Counted from the stretch's first letter, positions 44,246 through 52,966 are shown. The stretch is 64,000 nt of DNA from JAFGGT01 sp036733165 (GCA_036733165.1 DAINBB010000004.1:15807-79806); one strand, 5' to 3'. Program-made: numbers and translations. Notes: generated from the sequence alone by a model not told the origin.

Positions 44246-45291
44246 AGAATCTCCTTGTCCACCAAAATCCTGTTGTGTGTCGGATATTCCTTTATTATCG
44301 AAAATATTATCTGAGGGTCATCGACCATCTCTTTCAGTTCTTCGACAGCGCTCCATGTCGTCATTATGGAAGTGCCCCGGACCTCGTACATCCCAGTGTC
44401 GTCCTCGAAGTTGTCATTGATGATGTTGATGACCATTTCCAGGCCGGAGTGAGTCCCCGCCTCTATGAGCCCTGTGACAAGCAATCCGTCCTCATCGATG
44501 TCCTGATACCTTGTTCTAACGTTCCCGGCCCTTCTCTTCAATCGTTCCCTGAGCTGTATGCCGTCCTTGAATCTCGACGAGCAGTAGTGCACCGAGAGGT
44601 CCATATCCCTTGTGGACTCGACTATCTCCAAGGCAAGCTCCTCGCTCCCGATGACGGCATTTGAGTCTCCCGAGAACTCGAATCCCCTCGACCTCAGCGC
44701 TTCCATGTTCGTATCCGAATACTCAAGCTCGTTGAGATTTATGAAGGCAGCCCCTACATTCTCCAGATGCTTGCAGAATCTCAATATATTCTCCTTCTCG
44801 CCCGGGATCACAGGTATCTCTGCCCCCACATCGATATCGAAGGATAGGGCGAGGCCTATCTTGTCCCAGTCTTCCTCCTTGGGATGGAAACGTATCTCGT
44901 CCACCACGTTCTCCAGATAACCCAGGATCGTCCTATCTATAAGATTTCCAGGAGTGTAGAGATGTATGTGATGGCCGTCACCGAAGGTCTTCTTGAGCAG
45001 GCTTGCGTACTTGATGGTGTCATCGGCGAACATTATTGGATCGCCGCCCGTGATGCCGGTGCCCAGGGCATCCATCTTCCTGGCCTCGTCGACGACATCC
45101 TCATCGGATGCCACAGGTCTTTCGTTCGCCCAGGTCTGCCACTGCCCCTTCCTCTTGGTGGACAGTGGGCAGTAATAGCAGTTGCTGAGACATACGCCGT
45201 TGATGAACAGCACCATCTTGGCCCCTTGGGCGCATAGCTCGCATCCTTTTGGTATCTTGCCGTGGAACGTGTCTTTCGGGAAAGGGTCCAT
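44242..45291 (-). CDS. Radical SAM protein (COG2108-like)
   Basis: 349 residues. The cluster motif is Cys34-x3-Cys38-x2-Cys41 (GVCLSNCYYCPLS), preceded by CELCAQG, whose cysteines 17 and 20 are also conserved in this family. GITGGDPIMF near 98 is the GGE-type SAM motif. Relatives are common in archaea, of unknown substrate. The C-terminal 80 residues form an extra domain. It is upstream of, and divergent from, tRNA-Arg. Confidence 0.8.
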   Translation of the reverse strand: MDPFPKDTFHGKIPKGCELCAQGAKMVLFINGVCLSNCYYCPLSTKRKGQWQTWANERPVASDEDVVDEARKMDALGTGITGGDPIMFADDTIKYASLLKKTFGDGHHIHLYTPGNLIDRTILGYLENVVDEIRFHPKEEDWDKIGLALSFDIDVGAEIPVIPGEKENILRFCKHLENVGAAFINLNELEYSDTNMEALRSRGFEFSGDSNAVIGSEELALEIVESTRDMDLSVHYCSSRFKDGIQLRERLKRRAGNVRTRYQDIDEDGLLVTGLIEAGTHSGLEMVINIINDNFEDDTGMYEVRGTSIMTTWSAVEELKEMVDDPQIIFSIIKEYPTHNRILVDKEIL

Positions 45292-45310
45292 GGAACATGG
45301 TCACCAAAAA

Positions 45311-45320
45311 GCTTTAAATA
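45311..45320 (+). promoter_or_regulatory. TATA box of tRNA-Arg
   Basis: GCTTTAAATA centred 30 bp upstream of the tRNA 5' end. Confidence 0.6.
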
Positions 45321-45345
45321 CGTTTTCTATATTTGAATAAGCTGT

Positions 45346-45422
45346 GCCCTCGTAGTCTAGCTGGATATGACGTCAGCCTGCGGAGCTGAAGATCCCGAGT
45401 TCGAATCTCGGCGGGGGCGCCA
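45346..45422 (+). tRNA. tRNA-Arg, anticodon GCG, with encoded CCA
   Basis: The acceptor stem GCCCTCG pairs with CGGGGGC, the anticodon stem TCAGC pairs with GCTGA around the loop CTGCGGA (anticodon GCG), and the T stem CCGAG pairs with CTCGG around TTCGAAT. The discriminator is G and the CCA end is in the DNA. The D stem has three clear pairs (GTC/GAC). Confidence 0.92.
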
Positions 45423-45482
45423 TGATTCTTTATACTCCCGTTTAGGGCATATCGTTTATAATTATAAAAAAATACAAAGACA

Positions 45483-46115
45483 TCAGATGAGCTCTGACAT
45501 CTCGATTAACTTTTCTAATATAAAAACAGGATCGAAATCGGTCAAGCTTTTGTATGACATTATGACTAGAACATCTTTCTTAGCAAAACGCATTTCGATA
45601 TATGTATAAGATTCCTCTTTTTCGTATCTGGATACTCCAACGTAATACTCAGTTTCATAGCTCGTTGCTTCGGTCCCGGAAGCTGGAACAAAGGTCCATC
45701 CATCACCAAAGGAGAAGTTCTCTTCGATGACATCCAAGGGGTATCTCATTACCAATTGAGTTAAAGTTTCCAACGGTTCGCCATTTTCATCAGGATGCCA
45801 AAATATCGCACACACGTAATCGGAAGGTTCTGGAAGGCCAGAATAATCTGTGAAATCCAAAGGAGTTTTAACGGAAATGAACGTCCAGCCATCGTTTGTA
45901 GTATAACCTTGAACACTAACAAACTCCCAGCCATCTGCAGGTTTCTCGATGAGAATTGTTTCCATCCACCCAGGTAGCTCATCTTCGGTAAAGAGAAGAT
46001 CTTCCAAAGTACCATCGTATAACTCAGCCTCATTGCCACCTATGTTGCCCACGACTGTAATTGACAACAATAGAACTCCAAGTACGGCTAAGAGACCATA
46101 TCTTAATTTGGTCAT
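45483..46115 (-). CDS. Secreted or membrane-anchored hypothetical protein
   Basis: 210 residues beginning with an N-terminal hydrophobic segment (LRYGLLAVLGVLLLSITVVG) and an otherwise acidic, beta-rich extracytoplasmic domain with repeated W-x-F-V/I-S/P patterns (GWEFVSVQ, GWTFISVK, GWTFVPAS). No catalytic motif is seen. ATG 46115 is chosen as it begins the signal segment; a longer frame adds 28 residues. Codons are more AT-rich than in most of the window. Confidence 0.5.
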   Translation of the reverse strand: MTKLRYGLLAVLGVLLLSITVVGNIGGNEAELYDGTLEDLLFTEDELPGWMETILIEKPADGWEFVSVQGYTTNDGWTFISVKTPLDFTDYSGLPEPSDYVCAIFWHPDENGEPLETLTQLVMRYPLDVIEENFSFGDGWTFVPASGTEATSYETEYYVGVSRYEKEESYTYIEMRFAKKDVLVIMSYKSLTDFDPVFILEKLIEMSELI

Positions 46116-46236
46116 GATATGAAATAGAACTAACAAAATAAATAAATTGTCCCGATTTGGTATTATAATGATGGATTTCTTAGATCTACAGCCAATCAAG
46201 TTACTGGAAGGTGCTTACGCTAGAATTTGATTATAT

Positions 46237-46821
46237 CTATCGAACTGCACCATTCTTGAAGTTGTCGAACCAGTGATCCAATTCTTCATCGCTATCGGCC
46301 TTTAAAATTTTGAAAATCTCATAGGCGAATTCTACAGCTGCTGTTTCATTTGCAGTGACAAACCCGCCATCAACAACCACTTGTGCTTGAACATATAGAG
46401 AACGTCCATTGTAGCCTTTTTGATTTTGAAACAGTTCCAGACTGTCACCCGTATGTTTTACATGATCAAGAAAACCATGCTTACACAAAAAGGTTGATGC
46501 ACCACATATCGCTGCAATGGGAATATCTGATTGTATAGCCGTATGGATAAACTCAGCAATCTCATCATAGTCATTCTCTTCCCAAGAAAGACCTCCTGGC
46601 AGAATGACAATCGCCACATTGTCTAAATCCTGATAATTATCTATGCAATGATCAACGCTTGCTTTGATGCCGCCCATTGATATCTTAGGGCAAGTGTCAA
46701 TCGCGATGGTCTCCACCACATAGTCGGTATAAGAGTTGGTTGCTGCAATAACATAACTTGCCTCCCAGTCACACCAACGGTCAGTTAAAAACAGGAGTAT
46801 CTTATTTTTAGTCCCTTTCAT
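46237..46821 (-). CDS. DJ-1/PfpI-family protein
   Basis: 194 residues. The nucleophile elbow is AAICGASTFL near 105 with the catalytic Cys, preceded by VAIVILPGGLSWEEND near 75. The similarity is to stand-alone bacterial glutamine-amidotransferase-like proteins of the YdeA/YoaZ kind. ATG 46821 begins the first strand (KNKILLFLTD). AT-rich codon use suggests recent acquisition. Substrate unknown; roles in glyoxalase or protein repair are known for the wider family. Confidence 0.75.
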   Translation of the reverse strand: MKGTKNKILLFLTDRWCDWEASYVIAATNSYTDYVVETIAIDTCPKISMGGIKASVDHCIDNYQDLDNVAIVILPGGLSWEENDYDEIAEFIHTAIQSDIPIAAICGASTFLCKHGFLDHVKHTGDSLELFQNQKGYNGRSLYVQAQVVVDGGFVTANETAAVEFAYEIFKILKADSDEELDHWFDNFKNGAVR

Positions 46822-46934
46822 TACCAACACATCTCTAATACAAATAATCCAAAGTTCAGGTTCCAATATTTCGTTTTATTTCGATATATATGTTATGCCA
46901 CATATACCGTTTCATCACTATAAATATCATATTG

Positions 46935-47116
46935 CTAAGTTCCTTCAAGGCGCGTAAATTCCATCTGTATGCATTTCTTTGCCGTTTCAGACCCTCATCG
47001 TTCCGTATCTCCAACTCAGGATCTCCTGTGCCGCAATGGCCAACATCGGCGATGTTCATTTCAATCTTGGAAACGGAGGACAATTTCTTGGTATTAATCT
47101 TGAACATGGCATCCAA
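46935..47116 (-). pseudogene. DUF5655-like C-terminal fragment with frameshift
   Basis: The frame begins LSSVSKIEMNIADVGHCGTGDPELEI and resembles the C-terminal half of DUF5655-type domains (V-G-H-x-G-T-G-D). After EGLK (about 46982) the match shifts frame: the alternative frame reads AKKCIQMEFTRLEGT and stops at TAG 46935-46937, as expected for the domain end, while the unshifted frame runs into the DJ-1 gene. The upstream part of the domain is missing. This is a decayed gene; sequencing error could also explain the shift. Confidence 0.45.
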
Positions 47117-47195
47117 TATACTATCATCAATATATGAAACAACAGTGTCTCAAAAAAAAGAGAAAAATAAAAAAATTAAGGATATGGACAGATCA

Positions 47196-47390
47196 TCATT
47201 TCAGGTGTATCTTACCCACTTCGTCCAAATGGAATATCTTTGAACATTCGAAGCATTCCAAGGCATACCCAATGTTCTGACCTGGTGATAACGGACCGTG
47301 CTTGAAAAGAACGTACACGTCCCCTTCGCAGAACGGACACTTTACATCATCCTTAACATTAGCTAAATTGTATCTTTCAGCGTCTACCAA
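47196..47390 (-). CDS. Small zinc-ribbon protein
   Basis: 64 residues with two cysteine pairs, VKCPFCEGD near 17 and LECFECSKIF near 46, forming one zinc ribbon. Function unknown. The start is a TTG at 47390, 12 bases after GGAGGTG, so the exact start is uncertain. It ends the AT-rich patch next to tRNA-Arg. Confidence 0.5.
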   Translation of the reverse strand: MVDAERYNLANVKDDVKCPFCEGDVYVLFKHGPLSPGQNIGYALECFECSKIFHLDEVGKIHLK

Positions 47391-47497
47391 TGTTATTTTT
47401 ATCCACCTCCATGCAAAAAGCTTGCACTACAATTTGTGAATACTAATTAAAATAATTTATTGTATAATCGATGGAAAATAAGAATAAAAACAGAAAA

Positions 47498-48589
47498 TTA
47501 TTTTTTCATGTTTTTCCATATCAGATTGGCGAGGTCCACGGTGTCGATCTCTATGTTCTCCGCCTCCTTGATAGTGTCAAGATGATACAGGCAGAACGGA
47601 CAATACGACACTATGCAGTCGGTCCCCTCGGCCCTGTCGAGGGACACCTTCCCTATGGCGTTGGATATCTCCGGAAAGTTGGGTTTTACGCCGGCGGGCG
47701 CGCCGCAACAGAATATCTTGCCATCAAATGGTTCGTCGACATCATAACCCATGGCAACCAATAGTTCCCTCGGCACATCAAATATGTCCTTCATTGGGCA
47801 TGGATCCCTGATGCTCACCCTGCCAGAGGACTTCTTTAATTTTATCTTGCCCTCGTCGAACAATTGCTTGAAAAGCTCAACGGCGTATATGACCTCATAG
47901 TTTGGCTCCCTGTAGAGCCCGGGATAGATGTCCTTGATGACCTTGTAGCATGCGGGGCAGGATACCAATAGCTTCTTCACGCCTTGGGACTCTATGCAGT
48001 CGGTGTATTCCTTCGCATATTGTTTGATCTCGTCCATATGCCCATTGTCAATGAGGAAGAGTCCGCAACACCTCTCGTCCTTCAGCAGCATGGGCTTTAT
48101 ACCACAGGCATTGAGGATGCGAACAGTGTCCTGTGCTATGCTTACGTTTCTCAGAGTTACCCAGCATCCGGCCATGTATGTCAGTTCGGGGTCATCTGAG
48201 AACTTCAGGTCGTCGGTGGCCCACATCTCCGCCCTGTTGGGGATGTCCATACCCTTGGGATTATACTTTGTGAATATGTTGTTCGCAATGTGTTTTGTCT
48301 TTTCAGGTTCCCTGCCCTGGTCCGCAAGCAGCTTACGTTCGTACTGTATTATGCCATAGATGTCAATGCTCTCCGGGCATACATCGTTGCATACCCCGCA
48401 ACGGGAACAAAGATAGACCGTGTCTAACTCGTCCTGGGTGAGCTCTTCGTTGTTCTCTATCTTTTCCAATTGCTTGATCTTGTTGTTGGGCGTGTATATA
48501 TCCTTATCAGAAACAAAACAGATCGGACAGATGCTGCCGCATTCGCCGCATTCTGTACACATGTTCACTTGATCCAAATAACTAGACAT
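47498..48589 (-). CDS. HdrD/GlpC-like Fe-S oxidoreductase subunit
   Basis: 363 residues. Two [4Fe-4S] ferredoxin motifs are at the N-terminus: Cys11, 14, 17, 21 and CSRCGVCNDVCP near 58-69. Two CCG domains follow: CCGLF near 175 with SCPACYK near 210, and FCCGAPAG near 300 with SYCPFCLYHL near 335, which in Hdr bind the unusual active-site cluster. This matches HdrD, or GlpC/LldE-type subunits. No HdrE, flavoprotein or glcD gene is adjacent, so the electron donor and acceptor cannot be named. Confidence 0.85.
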   Translation of the reverse strand: MSSYLDQVNMCTECGECGSICPICFVSDKDIYTPNNKIKQLEKIENNEELTQDELDTVYLCSRCGVCNDVCPESIDIYGIIQYERKLLADQGREPEKTKHIANNIFTKYNPKGMDIPNRAEMWATDDLKFSDDPELTYMAGCWVTLRNVSIAQDTVRILNACGIKPMLLKDERCCGLFLIDNGHMDEIKQYAKEYTDCIESQGVKKLLVSCPACYKVIKDIYPGLYREPNYEVIYAVELFKQLFDEGKIKLKKSSGRVSIRDPCPMKDIFDVPRELLVAMGYDVDEPFDGKIFCCGAPAGVKPNFPEISNAIGKVSLDRAEGTDCIVSYCPFCLYHLDTIKEAENIEIDTVDLANLIWKNMKK

Positions 48590-48635
48590 GATCCCACCAC
48601 TTCCAATTAAATGCCAGGTTCAAATCATATAAGTT

Positions 48636-49616
48636 TTATGGCCTCGTAAGCTTGTATATGTGCCTGACCAGAGATTTGTGCACACGTACCTGTGCCTTGG
48701 CATCGATCATGAAACCATAAGTGGTGAAGTCATGTTCCATCGGGAGTACTATCACGGCCTTTTTCCCACATATCTCATATATTATCTTAAAGACCTTGGA
48801 GTAAAGTGAACTCCTGTCATCGTTCCCTATCACGGTCGACTTGCCGTATGGAACGTCGGTGACGATCGTCTCGTAGGTTGCGGAGATGTCCAGTTTGGAT
48901 GAATCGCCCACCGCTATATCCCCGTCTATCCCGTAGAAACCAAGATTTCGTCTAGTGCCCTCTACCATCTTCTCCTCTATGTCAACTCCATGAACATCCA
49001 ATCCCATCAATCCCGCCTCTATCAGTATCCCCCCTGTGCCGCAGAAGGGGTCCATCACCTCATGCCTGGCCTCCGATAGATTCACCAAGGCCCTGGCGAG
49101 CCTCGGGTCTATTGAGGAGGGATGAAAATATGGCCTATGTTGCGGTTTCCTCTCATTGAAGGATTTTGGGTCGTTCACGAACAATGTGTAGCCTACGTGC
49201 ACCATCCCATCGACGTAGAGGGCGTAGAGCTCCTGGTCCGGGGACGAGAGGTCCACATTCGCGGAAGTTTTGGACAGGATCTGTTCGGATATCCTCCGTT
49301 CCTCCTCCATCGAGTTCATGTCCTTGTCTATTTTCCGCACCCTGAAGCTGAAGCTTCCTTCCGTGAGCACTTCGCTCAAGGCATCTTGAGGAATGAGACC
49401 CTTGCCAGGCGTGAGCGCTCCGAGATACCTCATCGCCCTGTGGGTAAGCGCCAGCCTGGAGAGCATCTCAAGGCAGAGGTGCCCAGTATCCAGGACAAGT
49501 GTCTGCCTGCCCCTGATCTTGACATGGCAATCCATGCCATATGCCCTGATAAGAGAGGTAACTTCCAAAAAGGCCAGTTCCTCATGCTCGCCATTCAAAA
49601 AGAAGAGATATTCCAA
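48636..49616 (-). CDS. trmG10: tRNA (guanine10-N2)-dimethyltransferase
   Basis: 326-residue Trm11/Trm-G10 family enzyme: an N-terminal THUMP-type RNA-binding domain (about 1-140), then a Rossmann methyltransferase domain with motif I DPFCGTGGILIEAG near 195, VHGVDIEEKM and the catalytic DVPYGKS near 255, the (N/D)PPY-type motif. It methylates G10 of tRNA. It starts 8 bp after birA ends, on the same strand. Confidence 0.88.
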   Translation of the reverse strand: MEYLFFLNGEHEELAFLEVTSLIRAYGMDCHVKIRGRQTLVLDTGHLCLEMLSRLALTHRAMRYLGALTPGKGLIPQDALSEVLTEGSFSFRVRKIDKDMNSMEEERRISEQILSKTSANVDLSSPDQELYALYVDGMVHVGYTLFVNDPKSFNERKPQHRPYFHPSSIDPRLARALVNLSEARHEVMDPFCGTGGILIEAGLMGLDVHGVDIEEKMVEGTRRNLGFYGIDGDIAVGDSSKLDISATYETIVTDVPYGKSTVIGNDDRSSLYSKVFKIIYEICGKKAVIVLPMEHDFTTYGFMIDAKAQVRVHKSLVRHIYKLTRP

Positions 49617-49624
49617 AACACCAC

Positions 49625-50572
49625 CTATATGTGCCTCAGAAAGTCCACATCGCCAGCCAGTATGTGTGAGACGGTGCCGTCATCCTCCTCGAGTATCAAG
49701 GCGCCTGTATCGTCGATGTCCACTACCTTCCCCCTCTTCTCCACTCCAAGGAACGATACCCGCACGCGATTGCCGATGGTGTTCGATATCTGTTTGGAGT
49801 ATTCCATTATGGTCGAAAACTCTTTTCTCTCAAAGTGGGTGTACTCATCTTTGAACTTGTTCAGGATACTTGCCATGAGCATGTTCCTGTCGGTCTCTTT
49901 TCCAATTATCTCACTGATCGATATGAAGCTCGAATCCTTTGGAAGTTGATTGTTAACGTTTATCCCTATGCCTATGACCACATAGTGCATGAGATCGATA
50001 TCCGAGGACACGAGGATGCCTATGCCACAAAGCTTCTTGCCCCCGTAGAAAATGTCGTTTGGCCACTTCATGCTCGGTTCTATGCCATAAAGCTCGTTCA
50101 TGGCCTTTGCAACGGCGTTTGCAACGACGAAGTTCAGGATTGGGGCCATTGAGGGAACGCACCTTGGCCTCATGATGAAGGAGAACCACAGTCCCCCTCT
50201 CGGAGATTGCCACTCGCGTCCCATGCGTCCCCTTCCGGCAGTCTGTATCTCTGAGACTATCAATGTTCTCTCCGGAAATCCGTCCAGGGCATGTTTTCTT
50301 GCCTGAAGATTGGTCGAATCTGTAGAATCGTGATGAAAGATAGGTTTGAAGTTCGTCTCGAGGACTATGAACTCGGGAACTATTATGTCTGGAAATGATA
50401 CGAGCCTATATCCCTTGTTCGTTTTCGAATATATCTTGAAACCGTCCTCTTTTAGTTGATTTACCTTTTTAGAGACGGCCTGTCTGGTGATGCCGAGCTT
50501 CTTGGCTATGTACTCTCCTGATACGAAGGTATCGCGATTATCGATCAGGAATGTCAGGATGTCCTTGGCCAT
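49625..50572 (-). CDS. birA: Biotin--[acetyl-CoA-carboxylase] ligase with N-terminal HTH (BirA)
   Basis: 315 residues. Residues 1-60 form a winged helix (LGITRQAVSKKVNQLKEDGF), the rest is the biotin ligase with the AMP/biotin loop AGRGRMGREW near 105, KWPNDIFYGGKKLCGI near 155 and GIGINVNN near 185, then a C-terminal SH3-like domain. It attaches biotin to carrier proteins and may repress biotin genes. ATG 50572 is set by a TATTTTTATAA box about 28 bp upstream; a longer frame adds 23 unlikely residues. Its catalytic fold is related to LplA. Confidence 0.92.
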   Translation of the reverse strand: MAKDILTFLIDNRDTFVSGEYIAKKLGITRQAVSKKVNQLKEDGFKIYSKTNKGYRLVSFPDIIVPEFIVLETNFKPIFHHDSTDSTNLQARKHALDGFPERTLIVSEIQTAGRGRMGREWQSPRGGLWFSFIMRPRCVPSMAPILNFVVANAVAKAMNELYGIEPSMKWPNDIFYGGKKLCGIGILVSSDIDLMHYVVIGIGINVNNQLPKDSSFISISEIIGKETDRNMLMASILNKFKDEYTHFERKEFSTIMEYSKQISNTIGNRVRVSFLGVEKRGKVVDIDDTGALILEEDDGTVSHILAGDVDFLRHI

Positions 50573-50633
50573 TAATAAAGAAGAATAGAAGAACATTATA
50601 AAAATATTGCTATTTAAATTAAAATTGTCAAAA

Positions 50634-50649
50634 AGGGGCATCTACCCCT
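50634..50649 (-). terminator. Hairpin with T run after the RraA-like gene
   Basis: On the minus strand AGGGG-TAGATG-CCCCT is followed by a T run; a small terminator-like hairpin between the RraA-like gene and birA. Confidence 0.4.
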
Positions 50650-50699
50650 ATCTGTCCAGATGGCGATGAGGAAAACAAGGAGATATGGAGAGCCGCTGT

Positions 50700-51380
50700 T
50701 CAGATCCCCATGTCCCTCATGAGATCGTTGATTATGCTTGCGTCCTCCCTCTCTTTCCTCAAGATCAGTTCATCAAGGCCGAAGAGCTTGTAGAGCGACT
50801 TGCCCTTCTTGATGTCATCGATTATCCGCTCCTCCATCTCGGTGGACTCGCTGGCCTTGCCAATGACCTGATCAACATGCTCTGCAGGTATCACCACAAC
50901 GCCATCGTCATCGCCAAGGATGTAATCCCATGGTTGCACGCAAGCTCCAGAACACGTAATCTTCGTGCCTAGCTCGCCCAGTCCCCTTATGGTCCCATCC
51001 CTGGGAGATGAACCTATGGCAAACACTGGAAAGTCCAGCACCTTTATGTTCATCGTGTCCCTTACCGCACCATTGATGATAACGCCCGCCAGTTCCTTGA
51101 CCTTTGCCTCATATGTCATGAGACTGCCCCATATCGCGGCCTCGGTATATCCTCCACCGTCTATGACCAGAACGGAACCTTTTGGCGCCTCGTTCAAGGC
51201 CCAATAGCATGTTAGCATGTCCCCAGGAGGGCTCGAAGCGGTAAACGCCCTTCCAACAACCTTGCTAACGGAACCGATGGGTTTGATGTTTGAGGCAAAA
51301 ACGCCCTTTCCGTCCATCACATCTGCCACTGATGCGGTGGTCAATTTGCATAAGATATCGATCTTTGCATCAGAATTCAT
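50700..51380 (-). CDS. RraA-family protein (HMG/CHA aldolase-like)
   Basis: 226 residues of the RraA/HMG-aldolase fold. Visible signatures are TASVADVMDGKGV near 15, GDMLTCYWAL near 52, GVIINGAVRDTMNIK near 98 and GDDDGVVVIPAEH near 155. Members are class II pyruvate aldolases or RNase E inhibitors; archaea lack RNase E, so a small-molecule lyase is more likely. GGGAGG precedes the ATG by a normal distance and a TTTATATATC box lies about 35-40 bp upstream. Confidence 0.82.
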   Translation of the reverse strand: MNSDAKIDILCKLTTASVADVMDGKGVFASNIKPIGSVSKVVGRAFTASSPPGDMLTCYWALNEAPKGSVLVIDGGGYTEAAIWGSLMTYEAKVKELAGVIINGAVRDTMNIKVLDFPVFAIGSSPRDGTIRGLGELGTKITCSGACVQPWDYILGDDDGVVVIPAEHVDQVIGKASESTEMEERIIDDIKKGKSLYKLFGLDELILRKEREDASIINDLMRDMGI

Positions 51381-51435
51381 CTACTTCCTCCCAAATAACA
51401 ATAGTCATTCAGGATATATAAACATTATAGAAAAG

Positions 51436-51509
<74 letters not shown>

Positions 51510-52409
51510 TCAGGCGAAGGTCTCCCTGAACTCCTTCAGAAAGTCTTCTACCTTCCTGAGACTCTGTGCAAATATAAAGTTTCCGGAGATGAAAACCTCA
51601 TCGGAAAGACGTGAAGCCGCCACTGAAAGCTCCTCCACGTTCGGCACTTGTTCTGGGTACAGGGATTCCCAGACCTCCTCGATATTATATCTTTCAAACG
51701 AGTTTATCATGATTTCATTGAGCCTGTTCTCAAGCTCGGAAATCTGATTAGCATACTTTTGATTTTCCAACCTAAGTTCATTGGCCTCGTATATGGCCTC
51801 AGATTCATCCTCTTTCTCTGAGGTCTCGTAAGCATCAACGGAGGACATCCAGCTGATCGCATTGTAATCCTCTTCAGAGGGAGATGTATCGTCAGGAGCT
51901 TTCTCATATGAAGAGGAGCCTTCATCCTCGTAATCGTCGGCATAGTTTCCATATTCGCCCCCAGGTACGTTGGTGTCATCGATGTACGGAGACCCATCTT
52001 CGCTATAATCCTCAAATTCCACCCGCATTAGTTTTAGGGCCTTTAGGCCAGACCTGATTATCGCCTTCTCGACGGAATCCTTCAGAAGCATGCTGTCATA
52101 GTACTCGACATTCTGTCCATTGGGGAGCCTTATGTTCTCAACTATGGTGCATACGCCTTGCAACGCCTCGTTCATCGTTTCGGAGAGCGTTCTGCCTGCA
52201 CCGTCCGCATCCATTGCTACCAGTACGATATCGGCACCACTGGCAGCATTGATCGCAATGAAAGGGTCTGTGGTGGGTATAATAGAGGTGATGGACGCGC
52301 CATAGTCGCTGCCCAACGAGGAATGCTCCAAAGCATCACATATCTTCCTTACATCATTCAATCCTTCAACGACGATGCGAACATCAGTAACCATATTTGT
52401 TCCAGTCAT
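51510..52409 (-). CDS. TOPRIM-domain protein with acidic linker and coiled coil
   Basis: 299 residues. Residues 8-110 are a TOPRIM domain: catalytic-type Glu15 in VVEGLND and the DxD pair Asp67/Asp69 in AMDADGAGR. A disordered acidic linker (about 125-205, rich in Asp, Glu, Ser) follows, then a coiled coil near 210-245 (LRLENQKYANQISELENRL) and a helical tail. TOPRIM suggests metal-dependent nucleic acid cleavage, ligation or binding; I do not recognise the family. Its start overlaps eL37 by 26 bp (or 11 bp if ATG 52394 is used). It abuts tRNA-Ala. Confidence 0.65.
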   Translation of the reverse strand: MTGTNMVTDVRIVVEGLNDVRKICDALEHSSLGSDYGASITSIIPTTDPFIAINAASGADIVLVAMDADGAGRTLSETMNEALQGVCTIVENIRLPNGQNVEYYDSMLLKDSVEKAIIRSGLKALKLMRVEFEDYSEDGSPYIDDTNVPGGEYGNYADDYEDEGSSSYEKAPDDTSPSEEDYNAISWMSSVDAYETSEKEDESEAIYEANELRLENQKYANQISELENRLNEIMINSFERYNIEEVWESLYPEQVPNVEELSVAASRLSDEVFISGNFIFAQSLRKVEDFLKEFRETFA

Positions 52410-52551
52410 ACTTTCTCATCCTACTAGAAACACCATATCCGCAAGAACCGCACCTGTGCTTACGAATATGATAGGAATGGTTACCGCATCTTCTGCAACG
52501 GATGTGGACCTTTGAGTTCCTCTTACCAAAAGAAGGTGTTCCCTTACCCAT
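52384..52551 (-). CDS. rpl37e: 50S ribosomal protein eL37
   Basis: 55 residues: MGKGTPSFGKRN, then the zinc ribbon HIRCRRCGNHSYH and HRCGSCGYG, ending SSRMRKYDWNKYGY. All four zinc cysteines and the family's basic tail are intact. AGGTGAT lies just upstream of ATG 52551; an in-frame ATG at 52557 overlaps the LSm stop as TGATG. The pair LSm-eL37 is a conserved archaeal gene order. The 3' end overlaps the TOPRIM gene. Confidence 0.93.
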   Translation of the reverse strand: MGKGTPSFGKRNSKVHIRCRRCGNHSYHIRKHRCGSCGYGVSSRMRKYDWNKYGY

Positions 52552-52556
52552 AGTCA

Positions 52557-52784
52557 TCACCTTAGGTCAGGAGATATGAGAACGACGTTGTCGCCGCGAA
52601 CGACTGCATATCCCAGATTCCTGATAAGCTGTCCATCCTTTAGCTCTTCAGCGTTCTCAAGCACTAGATTCATATGAATATCGTAACCTTTAAGTATTCC
52701 TCTAAATTCTCTTCCACCCTTCAACTCTACAAGGACGTTTTTCTCTACAGATTTGTGGATTATATCCAATGGTCTTTCGGCCAT
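52557..52784 (-). CDS. lsm: LSm (Sm-like archaeal protein)
   Basis: 75-residue Sm-fold RNA-binding protein that forms heptameric rings. Sm1 is VEKNVLVELKGGREFRGILKGYD HMNLVLENAE in essence (residues about 13-45, broken here by a space), and Sm2 is NLGYAVVRGDNVVLI near 58. ATG 52784 has GGTGAT four bases upstream. It is first in the row LSm-eL37-TOPRIM-tRNA-Ala. A TTTAAATA-like box lies 45-60 bp upstream. Confidence 0.94.
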   Translation of the reverse strand: MAERPLDIIHKSVEKNVLVELKGGREFRGILKGYDIHMNLVLENAEELKDGQLIRNLGYAVVRGDNVVLISPDLR

Positions 52785-52966
52785 ATTAATCACCCCTATG
52801 ATAACATTAACACGTGATTACTGAGGTATTTAAATTTATCTGAACCACCATCAGTTTACCAAATGTTAATTGAACGTTATGAGATATGACAACCTCCCGT
52901 TATAATATAAATGTTTCTGTGTGTGGTGTCCTTTGCACAATCTTTTTATGATGGCCTGTTTTAGAC

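Noticed and set aside
45367..45609. Open frame starting inside tRNA-Arg
   Set aside because: It reads through the tRNA and overlaps the end of the minus-strand secreted protein gene; no ribosome binding site and no similarity seen.
45346..47500. Direct repeat of the tRNA-Arg 3' end as an attachment site
   Set aside because: I looked for a second copy of TTCGAATCTCGG or CGGGGGCGCCA downstream to the end of the AT-rich patch and saw none; no integrase gene is present either.
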